A stretch of DNA of 64,000 nucleotides, from positions 1-64,000 of the forward strand of contig CBKWJC010000016.1 in the NCBI GenBank assembly GCA_966674685.1, given 5' to 3'. The DNA comes from Thainema sp966674685. GTDB taxonomy: Bacteria > Cyanobacteriota > Cyanobacteriia > Phormidesmidales > Phormidesmidaceae. The notes under the pieces were generated by a model, which ran no database searches, was not told where the DNA came from, and saw nothing but the letters and a program-made list of their open reading frames with translations. A program made the translations under genes and the position numbers. Shown one piece after another: positions 18,722 through 26,798 of this stretch. Position 1 is the first letter of the stretch. Each line of letters opens with the position of its first letter.

Positions 18722-18941
18722 CGCTGTTTTGATTGCAGAGCTAGAGCGCAGTTGGGGCATTTGGGCGATGGGGCAGGGGGGCAAAGGGGTTTTATGTGTC
18801 GCTGCAATTTAAAGACTTCTTCACCTGTTAACAAATTCACCTGTTAATAAATCGCCTCCCGCCTCCCGCTCACCAAACCCTTTATTTCTCCTACAGCCCT
18901 TTACAGCCTCAAACCCTCTACCACCAGGAGCCAACAACATC

Positions 18942-21605
18942 ATGAAAATCGAAGACGATGAACTGCGAGACTTATTCAAAACCACAGGTGAAGAACGGAT
19001 TCAGGCGATTGATAACGGCTTATTGCACCTGGAAAAGTGTCCAGATGATGCGGCTGTTCTCGAAGCCATCCTGCGAGAAGCCCACTCGCTAAAAGGGGAC
19101 AGCAACATGCTGGGGCAGTCGGACATTGGTTCTTTGGCGCACCAGATTGAGCATCTACTAACGGCGACTAAGCAGGGCAAAGAGCAGTTCAGGCCGGATC
19201 TATTTGATCGCTTAGCTCAGGGGATGGACGCCATTCGTAAGCTGCTGCATCATGCGGTGACAGGGGAACCTGCTGGGGTGGATGCGTTTCATGTCCTGGC
19301 TGCGCTGATGGGAGCAGCACCAGAGGCAGCAAGTAAAGCGGAGAGATCTGATGCAACAGCCAGTGAGGAGGTTACTGAAGATAGGACTGACGATACCGAT
19401 CCCACTCTAGACGCTGCTCACCGTCTGCTTGATGCGGCTGAGGCTAGTCAAGTGGATATCAACCTAGCTAGTGCTGCCAGTACGAATGGATCTGACCCGT
19501 TCAATCATGCAAATGCAGCCCCCGATACAGCCGCAGATATAGCCGCAGATATAGCCCCCGATACAGCCCCAGTCACCGATCTCAGACAAACCAGTGCCAG
19601 GGAAGCTCCCCAATCAGCTGAGACCGAATCCAATTGGATTGATGGTGCTAAGTCTCCTGAGCCTACAGAAGAAAGGGATGAGGTAGATCCAGTAGATCCA
19701 GCAGATCCAGCAGATCCAGCAGATGCAACAGGCGCAATGCCATTAGAGATGGCGCAGCCAAATGAACCTCCAGCATCTCGGCCTCAGTCGATGCCCATTC
19801 CCAACAGCTTCAGCCCTCAAAACCTGTCAGCGCAGCCAATGATGCCGCAGTACCGGATCGAAACGGTGCGTGTTCCCACCCAAACGCTCGATCATCTGAT
19901 GACCCAGGCGGGAGAGCTGACGGTGACGCAGATTCGGGTGGCGCATCGTCTTAGCGAGGTAGAAGATATTGCAAACCTGTGGGAAGAATGGAGTCGCGAT
20001 CTGTTTGTCAGTCGCTTCTTGTTTGATGAAAGCCATTCCCATCAAAATGAGGCTCGCCAGCTCAGTCAGTTCTACATGCGGGCAGAGTCTCATATTGAGC
20101 AGCTCGGTAAGTTGGTTAACCAGTTACGGACAGCGATGTATGAAGATACAGCTCGTCTGGAAGGAATTAGTGATGAGCTAGCTGAGGGCATTCGAACGCT
20201 TAGATTGCTGCCTCTATCTACCATGTTTAATCTGTTTCCACGGCTGGTGCGGGATTTGGCGCGTCAGGAAAATAAGCAGGTTGAACTGGTGATTGAGGGC
20301 GGTGAAACTCGTGCTGATAAGCGGATTCTAGAAGATATGAAAGATCCGCTGATGCATATGATTCGCAATGCGATCGATCACGGGATTGAGCTACCTTGCG
20401 ATCGCAAACGACAAGGAAAGCCGGAAACCGCTACAGTTCGGCTGCGGGGCTATCAAACACCGACTCATGTGATTATTGAGGTGGAAGATGATGGTCAGGG
20501 ACTCAACGTTGAAGCGATCAAAGAAACGGCGCTGCGGCGGGGGCTATATCGAGCGGATGAGATGGAATCCATGACTGATAGCCAGCTTCATGCACTGGTG
20601 CTGAGTCCTAGCTTTTCAACTCGGACGATGGTAACGGAAATTTCAGGCCGAGGTGTGGGTCTAGATGTCCTCCGCAGCAACGTGGAGCGGCTGAAGGGCA
20701 GCATTGAAATTGAATCGACGCCTGGAAAAGGCTGCCTGATTCGGATTCGGCTGGGCACGACGCTGGCGACAGCCCATGTCCTAATTGTCACCGTACAGGG
20801 GCAAACCTTTGCTCTGCCCGTAGAAGCCATACAGACAGCCTGCTTGGTACACACTCATGACCTGTTCCAATTGGAAGGGCGACAAACCCTGATCTACGAC
20901 GGGCAACCTGTTTCAGTGTGTGAGCTGGCTAGTTTGCTAGAACTGCCTGCGGCAAGCGTATCTAAGAGCCAGAGCCGCAATGATGCAGCGCGACCCTGTG
21001 TGATTTTATCCAGTGGTGACAGTCGGCTGGGCATTTTCGTCGATGCGCTGATTGATGAGCAGGACGTGATGCTGAAGCCGCAAAGCAAGCTGCTTAAGCG
21101 GGTACGCAATGTGTCCGGCTCCACGATTCTTGGCACGGGGGAAGTCTGTATGGTGCTGAATCCAGCCGATTTAATTCAATCTGTTCGGCGGCAGGCGGTT
21201 GCGATCGCACATCCCAACCCGCATGACACGACTGCCCCGACGCGGTACTCTGTGCTCTTGGTAGAAGACTCAATTGCCACTCGAATTCAAGAAAAGCGGA
21301 TTCTCGAAGCAGCGGGATATGATGTGACGACTGCGGTGGATGGGCTAGACGGCTATAACAAGCTACAGTCGCGCCTGTTTGATGCTGTGATCTCAGATGT
21401 GCAAATGCCCCACATGAGCGGACTGGAGCTAACGGAGCGGATTCGTCAGCATCGCGAATATAGCGAAGTGCCCGTCATCTTAGTCACCACTCTAGCTAGC
21501 GATGCCGATCGCCAGCGGGGAGCAGAGGCTGGAGCCAATGCTTACATTACTAAGGGCAGCTTTAATCAGGACATTCTACTGGATACGCTTCACCGTTTGA
21601 TTTGA
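18942..21605 (+). CDS. cheA: Hybrid CheA histidine kinase with C-terminal receiver
   Basis: An 887-aa protein. The HPt domain has REAHSLKGDSNMLG with phospho-acceptor His48. A 200-residue acidic Ala/Asp/Pro linker follows (about 115-295). Then come dimerisation helices (VPTQTLDHLMTQAGELTVT), the ATPase (HMIRNAIDHGIELP, EVEDDGQGLN, GRGVGLDVLRSNVE), a CheW-like domain, and a receiver (LLVEDSIATRIQEKRIL) with Asp819 in ISDVQMPHMSG. The WspE-like CheA-REC build suits a cluster with no separate CheY. CAGGAG lies upstream of the ATG. It autophosphorylates under MCP/CheW control; output is unknown. Confidence 0.9.
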   Translation: MKIEDDELRDLFKTTGEERIQAIDNGLLHLEKCPDDAAVLEAILREAHSLKGDSNMLGQSDIGSLAHQIEHLLTATKQGKEQFRPDLFDRLAQGMDAIRKLLHHAVTGEPAGVDAFHVLAALMGAAPEAASKAERSDATASEEVTEDRTDDTDPTLDAAHRLLDAAEASQVDINLASAASTNGSDPFNHANAAPDTAADIAADIAPDTAPVTDLRQTSAREAPQSAETESNWIDGAKSPEPTEERDEVDPVDPADPADPADATGAMPLEMAQPNEPPASRPQSMPIPNSFSPQNLSAQPMMPQYRIETVRVPTQTLDHLMTQAGELTVTQIRVAHRLSEVEDIANLWEEWSRDLFVSRFLFDESHSHQNEARQLSQFYMRAESHIEQLGKLVNQLRTAMYEDTARLEGISDELAEGIRTLRLLPLSTMFNLFPRLVRDLARQENKQVELVIEGGETRADKRILEDMKDPLMHMIRNAIDHGIELPCDRKRQGKPETATVRLRGYQTPTHVIIEVEDDGQGLNVEAIKETALRRGLYRADEMESMTDSQLHALVLSPSFSTRTMVTEISGRGVGLDVLRSNVERLKGSIEIESTPGKGCLIRIRLGTTLATAHVLIVTVQGQTFALPVEAIQTACLVHTHDLFQLEGRQTLIYDGQPVSVCELASLLELPAASVSKSQSRNDAARPCVILSSGDSRLGIFVDALIDEQDVMLKPQSKLLKRVRNVSGSTILGTGEVCMVLNPADLIQSVRRQAVAIAHPNPHDTTAPTRYSVLLVEDSIATRIQEKRILEAAGYDVTTAVDGLDGYNKLQSRLFDAVISDVQMPHMSGLELTERIRQHREYSEVPVILVTTLASDADRQRGAEAGANAYITKGSFNQDILLDTLHRLI
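19521..19568. repeat. Four 12-nt tandem units in the cheA linker
   Basis: Units of the form (CCC/GCA)GAT(ACA/ATA)GCC repeat four times and encode alternating Pro/Ala-Asp-Thr/Ile-Ala. They are in frame, so copy-number change would alter only linker length between HPt and the kinase core. Confidence 0.8.
19683..19727. repeat. Five 9-nt tandem units in the cheA linker
   Basis: G(T/C)AGATCCA repeats about five times, encoding Val/Ala-Asp-Pro. It is in frame and in the same unstructured acidic linker as the 12-nt array. Confidence 0.85.
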
Positions 21606-21621
21606 TGCCGCTAACATTCAT

Positions 21622-21700
21622 GATTTATGTTTTGGGAAATGTTTGTTTAGCAAACATTTCCCAAAACATAAATCGGGTTCTTATCCGCGGACTTGATATT
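21622..21700. repeat. Hairpin with conserved tail (family B, copy 2)
   Basis: Perfect 24-nt arms at 21622-21645 and 21651-21674, then the tail GGGTTCTTATCCGCGGACTT and GATAT. It sits between the cheA stop and the cheB start; the frame that appears to extend cheB to 21602 simply reads through it. Confidence 0.87.
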
Positions 21701-21721
21701 ACTTATCTAAGGCAGAGTTCC

Positions 21722-22873
21722 ATGCCTAAATCTCCGATTCGAGTATTGCTGGTGGAAGATTCCCCCATTGCGACCCTCATCCTCAAGCGTATTTTGACCA
21801 GCACGGCTGAAATTGAGCTAATTGGCACCGCAAGCAACGGGCTAGAAGCACTGTCGCTGATGGCTCAGACACGGCCTGATGTCGTTTGTACAGACTTGCA
21901 CATGCCAAAAATGGACGGACTGGAGCTAACTCGCCGCATCATGTCTGAATGTCCCCGCCCGATTCTGGTAATCAGCGCTTCGGTGCAGGAGGATGATGCA
22001 AAGAATGTATTTGATTTGATTGAAGCTGGAGCATTAGACGTTTTTCCGAAGCCCAGAGCCGGACTTAACGTTGAGTATGAGCAAATTCAGCGGGAGCTCA
22101 TCAATAAAATCAAGGTGCTGTCTGGTGTAGCGGTTTTCACGCAGCATCGTCACCGGACTGTTTCACCGACGCCATCTGTGAGTTCTTCAGCCGCCGCTCC
22201 TCAGCTAAATCCCGCTAGCACTGCTCATTTCACGTCTTCACCTGTCAGCCCTAACCGCTCGCCAATTCGTTACACACCCTCTTCTACAGCGAGTCCACTC
22301 GATATCCGCACACCACGAGTACTGGCCATTGGCGCATCAACCGGAGGGCCACGAGCACTTCAGCTCATTCTGCGATCGCTACCTACCAATTTTCCGGTTC
22401 CCGTCCTCTGTGTGCAGCACATCAGCGATGGCTTTTTGCAGGGTCTGGTGGACTGGCTCGATCAGGAATGCGCGCTGAAAGTTGCGATCGCACAGCCGCG
22501 TCAAGCGCCTCAGGCAGGCACCGTTTATTTTGCACCGGAACGACAGCACTTGGAACTGAGCGATCAGGGACTCTTCCAAGTTTCAACGACACCAGCGGTT
22601 GATGGTCACTGTCCCTCTGTCACGGTGATGTTTCAGTCAATTGCCAAGTACTATCGGCGCTCGGCTGTTGGGGTGCTGCTGACGGGTATGGGTCGCGATG
22701 GCGCGGCGGGACTGCTAGCCCTGTCTGAGGCTGGCGCAGTGACAATTGCTCAAGATGAGGCGACGAGCGTGGTGTTTGGTATGCCCCGAGAAGCGATCGC
22801 ACTAGGGGCAGCCCAGCGGATTTTGCCAATTCAGGAGATTGCGCCATTTCTGCTCAGCCGCGTGTTTGGCTGA
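21722..22873 (+). CDS. cheB: CheB protein-glutamate methylesterase
   Basis: A 383-aa two-domain response regulator. The receiver has VLLVEDSPIA and phospho-acceptor Asp58 (CTDLHMPKMDG). After a Ser/Pro-rich linker (about 140-195) the methylesterase domain shows the full catalytic triad: Ser206 (AIGASTGGPRAL), His233 (CVQHISDGF) and Asp326 (TGMGRDGAAG). It removes methyl groups added by CheR, so the cluster encodes a complete adaptation loop. The start is set at ATG 21722, beyond the palindrome. It is the last gene of the cluster. Confidence 0.92.
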   Translation: MPKSPIRVLLVEDSPIATLILKRILTSTAEIELIGTASNGLEALSLMAQTRPDVVCTDLHMPKMDGLELTRRIMSECPRPILVISASVQEDDAKNVFDLIEAGALDVFPKPRAGLNVEYEQIQRELINKIKVLSGVAVFTQHRHRTVSPTPSVSSSAAAPQLNPASTAHFTSSPVSPNRSPIRYTPSSTASPLDIRTPRVLAIGASTGGPRALQLILRSLPTNFPVPVLCVQHISDGFLQGLVDWLDQECALKVAIAQPRQAPQAGTVYFAPERQHLELSDQGLFQVSTTPAVDGHCPSVTVMFQSIAKYYRRSAVGVLLTGMGRDGAAGLLALSEAGAVTIAQDEATSVVFGMPREAIALGAAQRILPIQEIAPFLLSRVFG

Positions 22874-22882
22874 AACATGAGC

Positions 22883-22988
22883 GCCCTCACCCTAAATCCC
22901 TCTCCCAGAAGGGAGAGGGACTTTGAGTAGGTTATAATTTCTGGCTCCCCTTCGCCCATTTTGGGAGAAGGGGCTGGGGGATGAGGGC
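22883..22988. repeat. Cyanobacterial double-hairpin repeat (family E, copy 1)
   Basis: Starts GCCCTCACCCTAAATCCC, contains TCTCCCagaaGGGAGA, and ends GGGCTGGGGGATGAGGGC with a second hairpin (CTCCCC...GGGGAG). It lies between the convergent cheB and antiporter genes. Related copies are at 25280-25378 (inverted relative to this one) and 56553-56641. Confidence 0.85.
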
Positions 22989-22992
22989 TACA

Positions 22993-25113
22993 TCAAACAG
23001 GCATCAGATTTGGCAGGGCATTGCGGCGAATCGGACGTATCACCCGCTGGGGATGTGGTTCACCGACTAGAATCACCGATCCGTTTAGCCGTTCCAGGAG
23101 CGGCGTGGTGTTGGCTCCAATCGTCAGACCGTTACCGCTGCGGCGACGTTGCGATCGCAGAATCACCAAGTCATAATCCCGTGCGTTTTTGGCGATAGTG
23201 GCAACCACGTTGTCGCAGGGCAGAAGCTGGATGTTGATTGGGCAATTGGCAGGAGGTAGCCGATCGACTAGCGTTTCGAGCTGCTTCTGCAAGCGGGCTT
23301 TGCTAATCTGAGAGGCGCGGGGACTACAAACGTGCAGCAGCGTGATTTGTCCCCCATTCGCTGCCGCGAGTACCTGGGCAAAGCGCAGGGCGCGCAGGGC
23401 CAGCAGCGACGGATTTTCAATCGGTACCAGAATGGATTTGAGCTGAGCGGGCGGTTCAATCAGCCGCGCCACGATCACCGGACAGTGAGCCGCCCACAGG
23501 ACATCGTCTTGAATATTGCTAAATAGATAGCGGTTAAATTTGGTCTGCTGCCCCATGCCCAGGATAATCAGATTGGCGTTTTCTTCGCGGCTGACGTGGC
23601 AAATCGCCTGAGCCACGTTGTATTCAATTCTCAGTTTGGGATCAATATTAGCCTCAAACTTTTCGCTGATTATCTGTGCGGCTTCTAGGCGCTGGCGGCT
23701 GTGGGCTAAGGCGCGAGCCAACTGGGGCGAATCCATCTGGGGCTGCGCTAGGGCAATGGCCAGGGGAATGACGCGGCCATTTTTATAGCGGGCGACGGTG
23801 GCAGCTAGCTCAATCAGCGACTGCTCAGTGTTGGGATTGTAGACGGGCACCACAACGGAGAATGATTCCGGGATGTCGCTGGGTGGCGGCAGCCAGTCGA
23901 GCAGTTCATGCTCATCAAATTCTTCCTGGGCAGCCAGTCGTCGGGCCGAGTTGGCCGTCACCAGTGGCCCCAAAATTGACGTGACGAGCATCAGCAAAAT
24001 GACGCTGTTGAAGACCTGCGAGTTAATAATTTCAGCCTCATAACCCACCAGCGCTGCTGCCAGCGTGGCTGCCACCTGTGGAATCGAGAGCGACCACATC
24101 GTCCAGGTTTGCGGCCAGTTGTAGCCAAATAGTTGACGTGCGCCCAGTGTCGCCAGCAGCTTGGTGAGTAGCAGCATCGCCACGACCAGTAGAGGCAACT
24201 CAATTGAGGCCAAAATGCTCTCAAAGGCATTCAGATCGAGCAGCAGGCCCATATTGACGAAAAACAGCGGAATAAACAGGACGCTGCCCATAAATTCCGT
24301 CTTTTCCTTGACGGGGCCATCGCCAATCACGCTGTTGATCGCGAGTCCGGCCAGAAATGCGCCGATAATATTTTCTACCCCAATTAGTTGAGCAACCAGG
24401 GCGCAGAGAAAGACAGAGAGCATGACAAACAGAAACTGGTTGCCCTGGTCTTTGCCGGTGCGGCGGAAGAACACTTGACCGAGCTGCTTGAGGCCGAATA
24501 GAACTGCGATCGCATATATGCCCAGCGACCCCAGTAGCGTGATTAGCTTCAAGGCCGAAAAGTCGCCTTGGCTGATTCCCAAGCAGATCGCCAGCACCAG
24601 CAGGGAGCCGATATCAGTAAAGATGGTTGCGCCCACGGTGACGGTGACGGCTTCATCACCGACAACGCCCAGCCGCTGCACAATGGGATAGGCCAGCAGC
24701 GTGTGGGAGGCCAGCAGTGAGCCAATCAGAACAGCAGCCAGCCAGCCAAAGTTAAACAGCAAACCAATGGCAATGCCGCCCAGCAGCGGAATGGCAAAGG
24801 TCAGGAAGCCGAAGCCCATTGAGCGGTTGCGCGTTTTTTGGAACAGGGCCAGATCAATCTCTAGTCCTGCCACAAACATGAGGTAGATTTTGCCAATCTC
24901 GGAAAAGAGCTGCATGGTTTCGGAGTCGGCGTTGAGCCAGCCTAAGCCGCTGCCACCAAACAAGACGCCTGCGGCCAGCAGACCCACCAGTCCGGGCAAC
25001 TTAATCCGCTCAAACAGCGGCGGCGTGATTAAAACAATCGCAATCAGCAGCACGAAGGTGGTAATCGGCTCCTGGAGTGTTTCTGAAATGGGTTCAACTA
25101 AAAATACAAGCAT
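22993..25113 (-). CDS. CPA2-type cation/proton antiporter with C-terminal USP-like domains
   Basis: About 706 aa. A Na/H-exchanger membrane domain of some 12 hydrophobic segments (LPGLVGLLAAGVLFGGSGLG, GAFLAGLAINSVIGDGPVK) resembles KefB/NhaP-like CPA2 transporters. It is followed by two soluble alpha/beta domains of the universal-stress type (FSVVVPVYNPNTEQSLIELA; SILVPIENPSLLALRALRF...SVILVGEP). ATG 25113 (MLVFLVEPISETLQEP) is chosen; the frame runs 58 codons further but with composition unlike a transporter. The ion (Na+ or K+) is not determinable. The 94-aa leader-bearing gene lies upstream on the same strand, and copies of family E repeat lie on both sides. Confidence 0.82.
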   Translation of the reverse strand: MLVFLVEPISETLQEPITTFVLLIAIVLITPPLFERIKLPGLVGLLAAGVLFGGSGLGWLNADSETMQLFSEIGKIYLMFVAGLEIDLALFQKTRNRSMGFGFLTFAIPLLGGIAIGLLFNFGWLAAVLIGSLLASHTLLAYPIVQRLGVVGDEAVTVTVGATIFTDIGSLLVLAICLGISQGDFSALKLITLLGSLGIYAIAVLFGLKQLGQVFFRRTGKDQGNQFLFVMLSVFLCALVAQLIGVENIIGAFLAGLAINSVIGDGPVKEKTEFMGSVLFIPLFFVNMGLLLDLNAFESILASIELPLLVVAMLLLTKLLATLGARQLFGYNWPQTWTMWSLSIPQVAATLAAALVGYEAEIINSQVFNSVILLMLVTSILGPLVTANSARRLAAQEEFDEHELLDWLPPPSDIPESFSVVVPVYNPNTEQSLIELAATVARYKNGRVIPLAIALAQPQMDSPQLARALAHSRQRLEAAQIISEKFEANIDPKLRIEYNVAQAICHVSREENANLIILGMGQQTKFNRYLFSNIQDDVLWAAHCPVIVARLIEPPAQLKSILVPIENPSLLALRALRFAQVLAAANGGQITLLHVCSPRASQISKARLQKQLETLVDRLPPANCPINIQLLPCDNVVATIAKNARDYDLVILRSQRRRSGNGLTIGANTTPLLERLNGSVILVGEPHPQRVIRPIRRNALPNLMPV

Positions 25114-25279
25114 GTATGTAATGTTGCTTTTATAGAGAAGGGCCAGGAAACTGAATTCCTGGCCGCTGATGTCGTTTGAACTGGATGACTGATAGGAATT
25201 GTTCGATGGAGTTTCGCTATTTAGGTTCGATCTTTTTGCGCTGATTGTCTCTCTATCACAGGAAAGAATTTGTGTGATT

Positions 25280-25378
25280 GCCCTCATCCCCCAGCCCCTT
25301 CTCCTGTGGGAGAAGGGGAGCCAGAAGGGTAATCTTTCAAAGTCCCTCTCCTGTGGGAGAGGGATTTAGGGTGAGGGC
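25280..25378. repeat. Family E repeat, copy 2 (inverted)
   Basis: Reads GCCCTCATCCCCCAGCCCC ... GATTTAGGGTGAGGGC on the plus strand, the reverse complement of copy 1, so the two copies form inverted repeats around the antiporter gene. Its right end is 2 nt from the stop codon of the 94-aa gene. Confidence 0.85.
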
Positions 25379-25380
25379 AA

Positions 25381-25665
25381 TTAGCTGAGATAGCGGGTGA
25401 GGATGCTGATTTGATCATCGGGTTGCCGCTGGGCCAGAATTCGCGCCACGTCGCCTGCGCTGGGGCAGGGGATGGGTTGGCTCCATTCGTTGGCTTCAGC
25501 AAAGCCGCGCCGATGCAGATTTTTGATCGTGACAATAATATCGGGGCGGGAGCCGAGCAAAATAATCCGCAGCGGATGGCGACCGTGGCGCTGGGGCTGG
25601 TCGGGATGAGCCGCACGGGACTGTGGCGCTGCGTGGGAGGCAGCACCAGAGATTAAGTATGTCAT
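25381..25665 (-). CDS. 94-aa conserved protein, leader-controlled (paralogue A)
   Basis: A small soluble protein. The N-terminus (MTYLISGAASHAAPQ) is variable and the core is highly conserved with the copy at 56150-56434: HPLRIILLGSRPDIIVTIKN, LHRRGFAEANEWSQPIPCP and AGDVARILAQRQP. The core predicts beta-alpha-beta with an IILLG(S/T)RPD motif, but I do not recognise a named family. The start is ATG 25665, fixed by the paralogue (identical length) and by AGGAAA upstream. It is preceded by a roughly 234-nt structured leader and followed, after a repeat, by the antiporter gene on the same strand. Function unknown; control of the neighbouring transporter is only a suggestion. Confidence 0.75.
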   Translation of the reverse strand: MTYLISGAASHAAPQSRAAHPDQPQRHGRHPLRIILLGSRPDIIVTIKNLHRRGFAEANEWSQPIPCPSAGDVARILAQRQPDDQISILTRYLS

Positions 25666-25899
25666 TGTGTTTCCTTTGGTTTTTGACGTTCGGAGGAAAG
25701 CCAAAAACCTAGCCACCCTGCAACCTTGAAGTGCAATGCAGAGCGGCTGGGGCTATAATCTCCCAAGCCTGTGCGTTGCCGAGATCAACGTTTACAGGTC
25801 AGCCGCTCAGGGTTGTGCCAGCAACTCTGGGTGGCGTTGACTAGATTTCTGGTGTCCGGCTGTCGAGGCGATTTTGTGATGGTTCGCTCGACAACTTAA
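25666..25899 (-). ncRNA. Structured 5' leader RNA of the 94-aa gene (copy A)
   Basis: Four hairpins in RNA order: H1 25829-25808 (CAG-A-GTTG / CAAC-C-CTG), H2 25798-25768 (CCTGT-AA-CGTTG / CAACG-C-ACAGG), H3 25748-25711 (AGCCGCTCTGCA / TGCAGGGTGGCT) and H4 25708-25679 (GTTTTTGGC...GTCAAAAAC). The 5' strand of H4 includes CTTTCCT, complementary to the AGGAAA ribosome-binding site at 25675-25670, so H4 and a site-blocking helix exclude each other. Comparison with copy B shows base changes that keep pairing in H2 and H3. No known riboswitch class is assigned. Confidence 0.6.
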
Positions 25900-25905
25900 C
25901 GTTTC

Positions 25906-25934
25906 ACAGTACGAGATTTGCCCTATGGAGTCAA
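25906..25934 (-). promoter_or_regulatory. Sigma-70-type promoter of leader copy A
   Basis: On the minus strand TTGACT (25934-25929), a 17-nt spacer and TACTGT (25911-25906). The same two hexamers with the same spacing precede copy B. Immediately downstream GTGAAACGTTAAGTTG is identical in both copies. Confidence 0.65.
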
Positions 25935-25966
25935 TCTAGATTCACTGACAGAAACATCAGCCTGTT

Positions 25967-26383
25967 TCATGATTTAGGACAGACTTCAAACGCCAAGCTT
26001 GAACGGTAGAAACAAACATCAAATTCGAGGAAGAAGTTCATCCGACCCAGTAATAAAGGCACATCATCCGATGCACTCCAGGCGAAAACCAAATTGACTG
26101 GAGCAAAATCACCAACCGTGGCAGAAACAAGCAAGCCTCGCGCCTCAATGGATGCCAGATTACCCGCCAGAGTTACAGAAAGCGTCTGTTCTTCCCAGAG
26201 CGCACCAAGCTGGAGACCAACACTGTAAGGCAAAACGTTGACGCTTGCTCCTGTGTCTAGTAGCGCTGACACATCGACTGATGAATCTTGATAAGTCAGC
26301 GATAGAGGCAATAGAGGCAATGCATCGGGAACGCCAAACGTGTCAAATCCCTCGACGAAGGGAAATCGCTGAACATTACGCAT
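25967..26383 (-). CDS. Retropepsin-like aspartic protease
   Basis: A 138-aa single-domain clan AA aspartic protease. The catalytic motif SALLDTGASVNVLP occurs at about residues 40-53, followed by the flap region, and PLLLGRMNFF is the usual hydrophobic-hydrophobic-Gly segment near the C-terminus. Proteins of this size must dimerise to form an active site. It overlaps the upstream small gene by 8 nt, so the two are translationally coupled. A second small-gene/retropepsin pair of similar layout is at 50713-51347. The physiological target is unknown. Confidence 0.75.
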   Translation of the reverse strand: MRNVQRFPFVEGFDTFGVPDALPLLPLSLTYQDSSVDVSALLDTGASVNVLPYSVGLQLGALWEEQTLSVTLAGNLASIEARGLLVSATVGDFAPVNLVFAWSASDDVPLLLGRMNFFLEFDVCFYRSSLAFEVCPKS

Positions 26384-26603
26384 TTTCAGATTGCTCTGGC
26401 TCTAAGAGTTTGGCAAGTTGGTGAGCTGCTTCATGAGAGTTAAAGGGTGACCAAACTGAATAAGTTGCTCCCGATTGCAAAGTCGGTGCTTCTTCTTTAG
26501 CTAATTCAGTAACTAGAAACTGCATCACTTTTAGCTTATCGGCGCGAGACAAGCTTTTTAGGGTGGGAAAAAGTTCTGCTGCTGTCATGAGGTTTGAGTA
26601 CAT
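26376..26603 (-). CDS. Small protein paired with the retropepsin gene
   Basis: About 75 aa, beginning near MYSNLMTAAELFPTLKSL. The block LSRADKLKVMQFLVTELAKE is a helical segment common at the N-terminus of small cyanobacterial proteins of antitoxin-like size, and is followed by ATYSVWSPFNSHEAAHQLA. The listed start at 26603 is preferred to the far upstream frame start (26750), whose extra residues lack order; ATG 26588 is an alternative. Its stop overlaps the protease start, suggesting a two-gene module. Confidence 0.6.
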   Translation of the reverse strand: MYSNLMTAAELFPTLKSLSRADKLKVMQFLVTELAKEEAPTLQSGATYSVWSPFNSHEAAHQLAKLLEPEQSENA

Positions 26604-26798
26604 ACCGTGTTTATCTATCTTGGCATAAGCAACCGTACACAATTGAGGCTTCGCCTGTACCGGAGTTGGCGAAGGAACTGCGATTAACAGTGAAACAGTC
26701 GTTTTGCTGGTTATAGTAGCTTGCATTGAACTGACACATCTTCCTTTCAAGATTGCAGCATAATGGAGGCAGTTTTTAGGTCTTCATAGATTAAAGCC

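Noticed and set aside
21602..21721. N-terminal extension of cheB overlapping cheA
   Set aside because: It reads through the family B hairpin; the receiver domain begins at the ATG at 21722.
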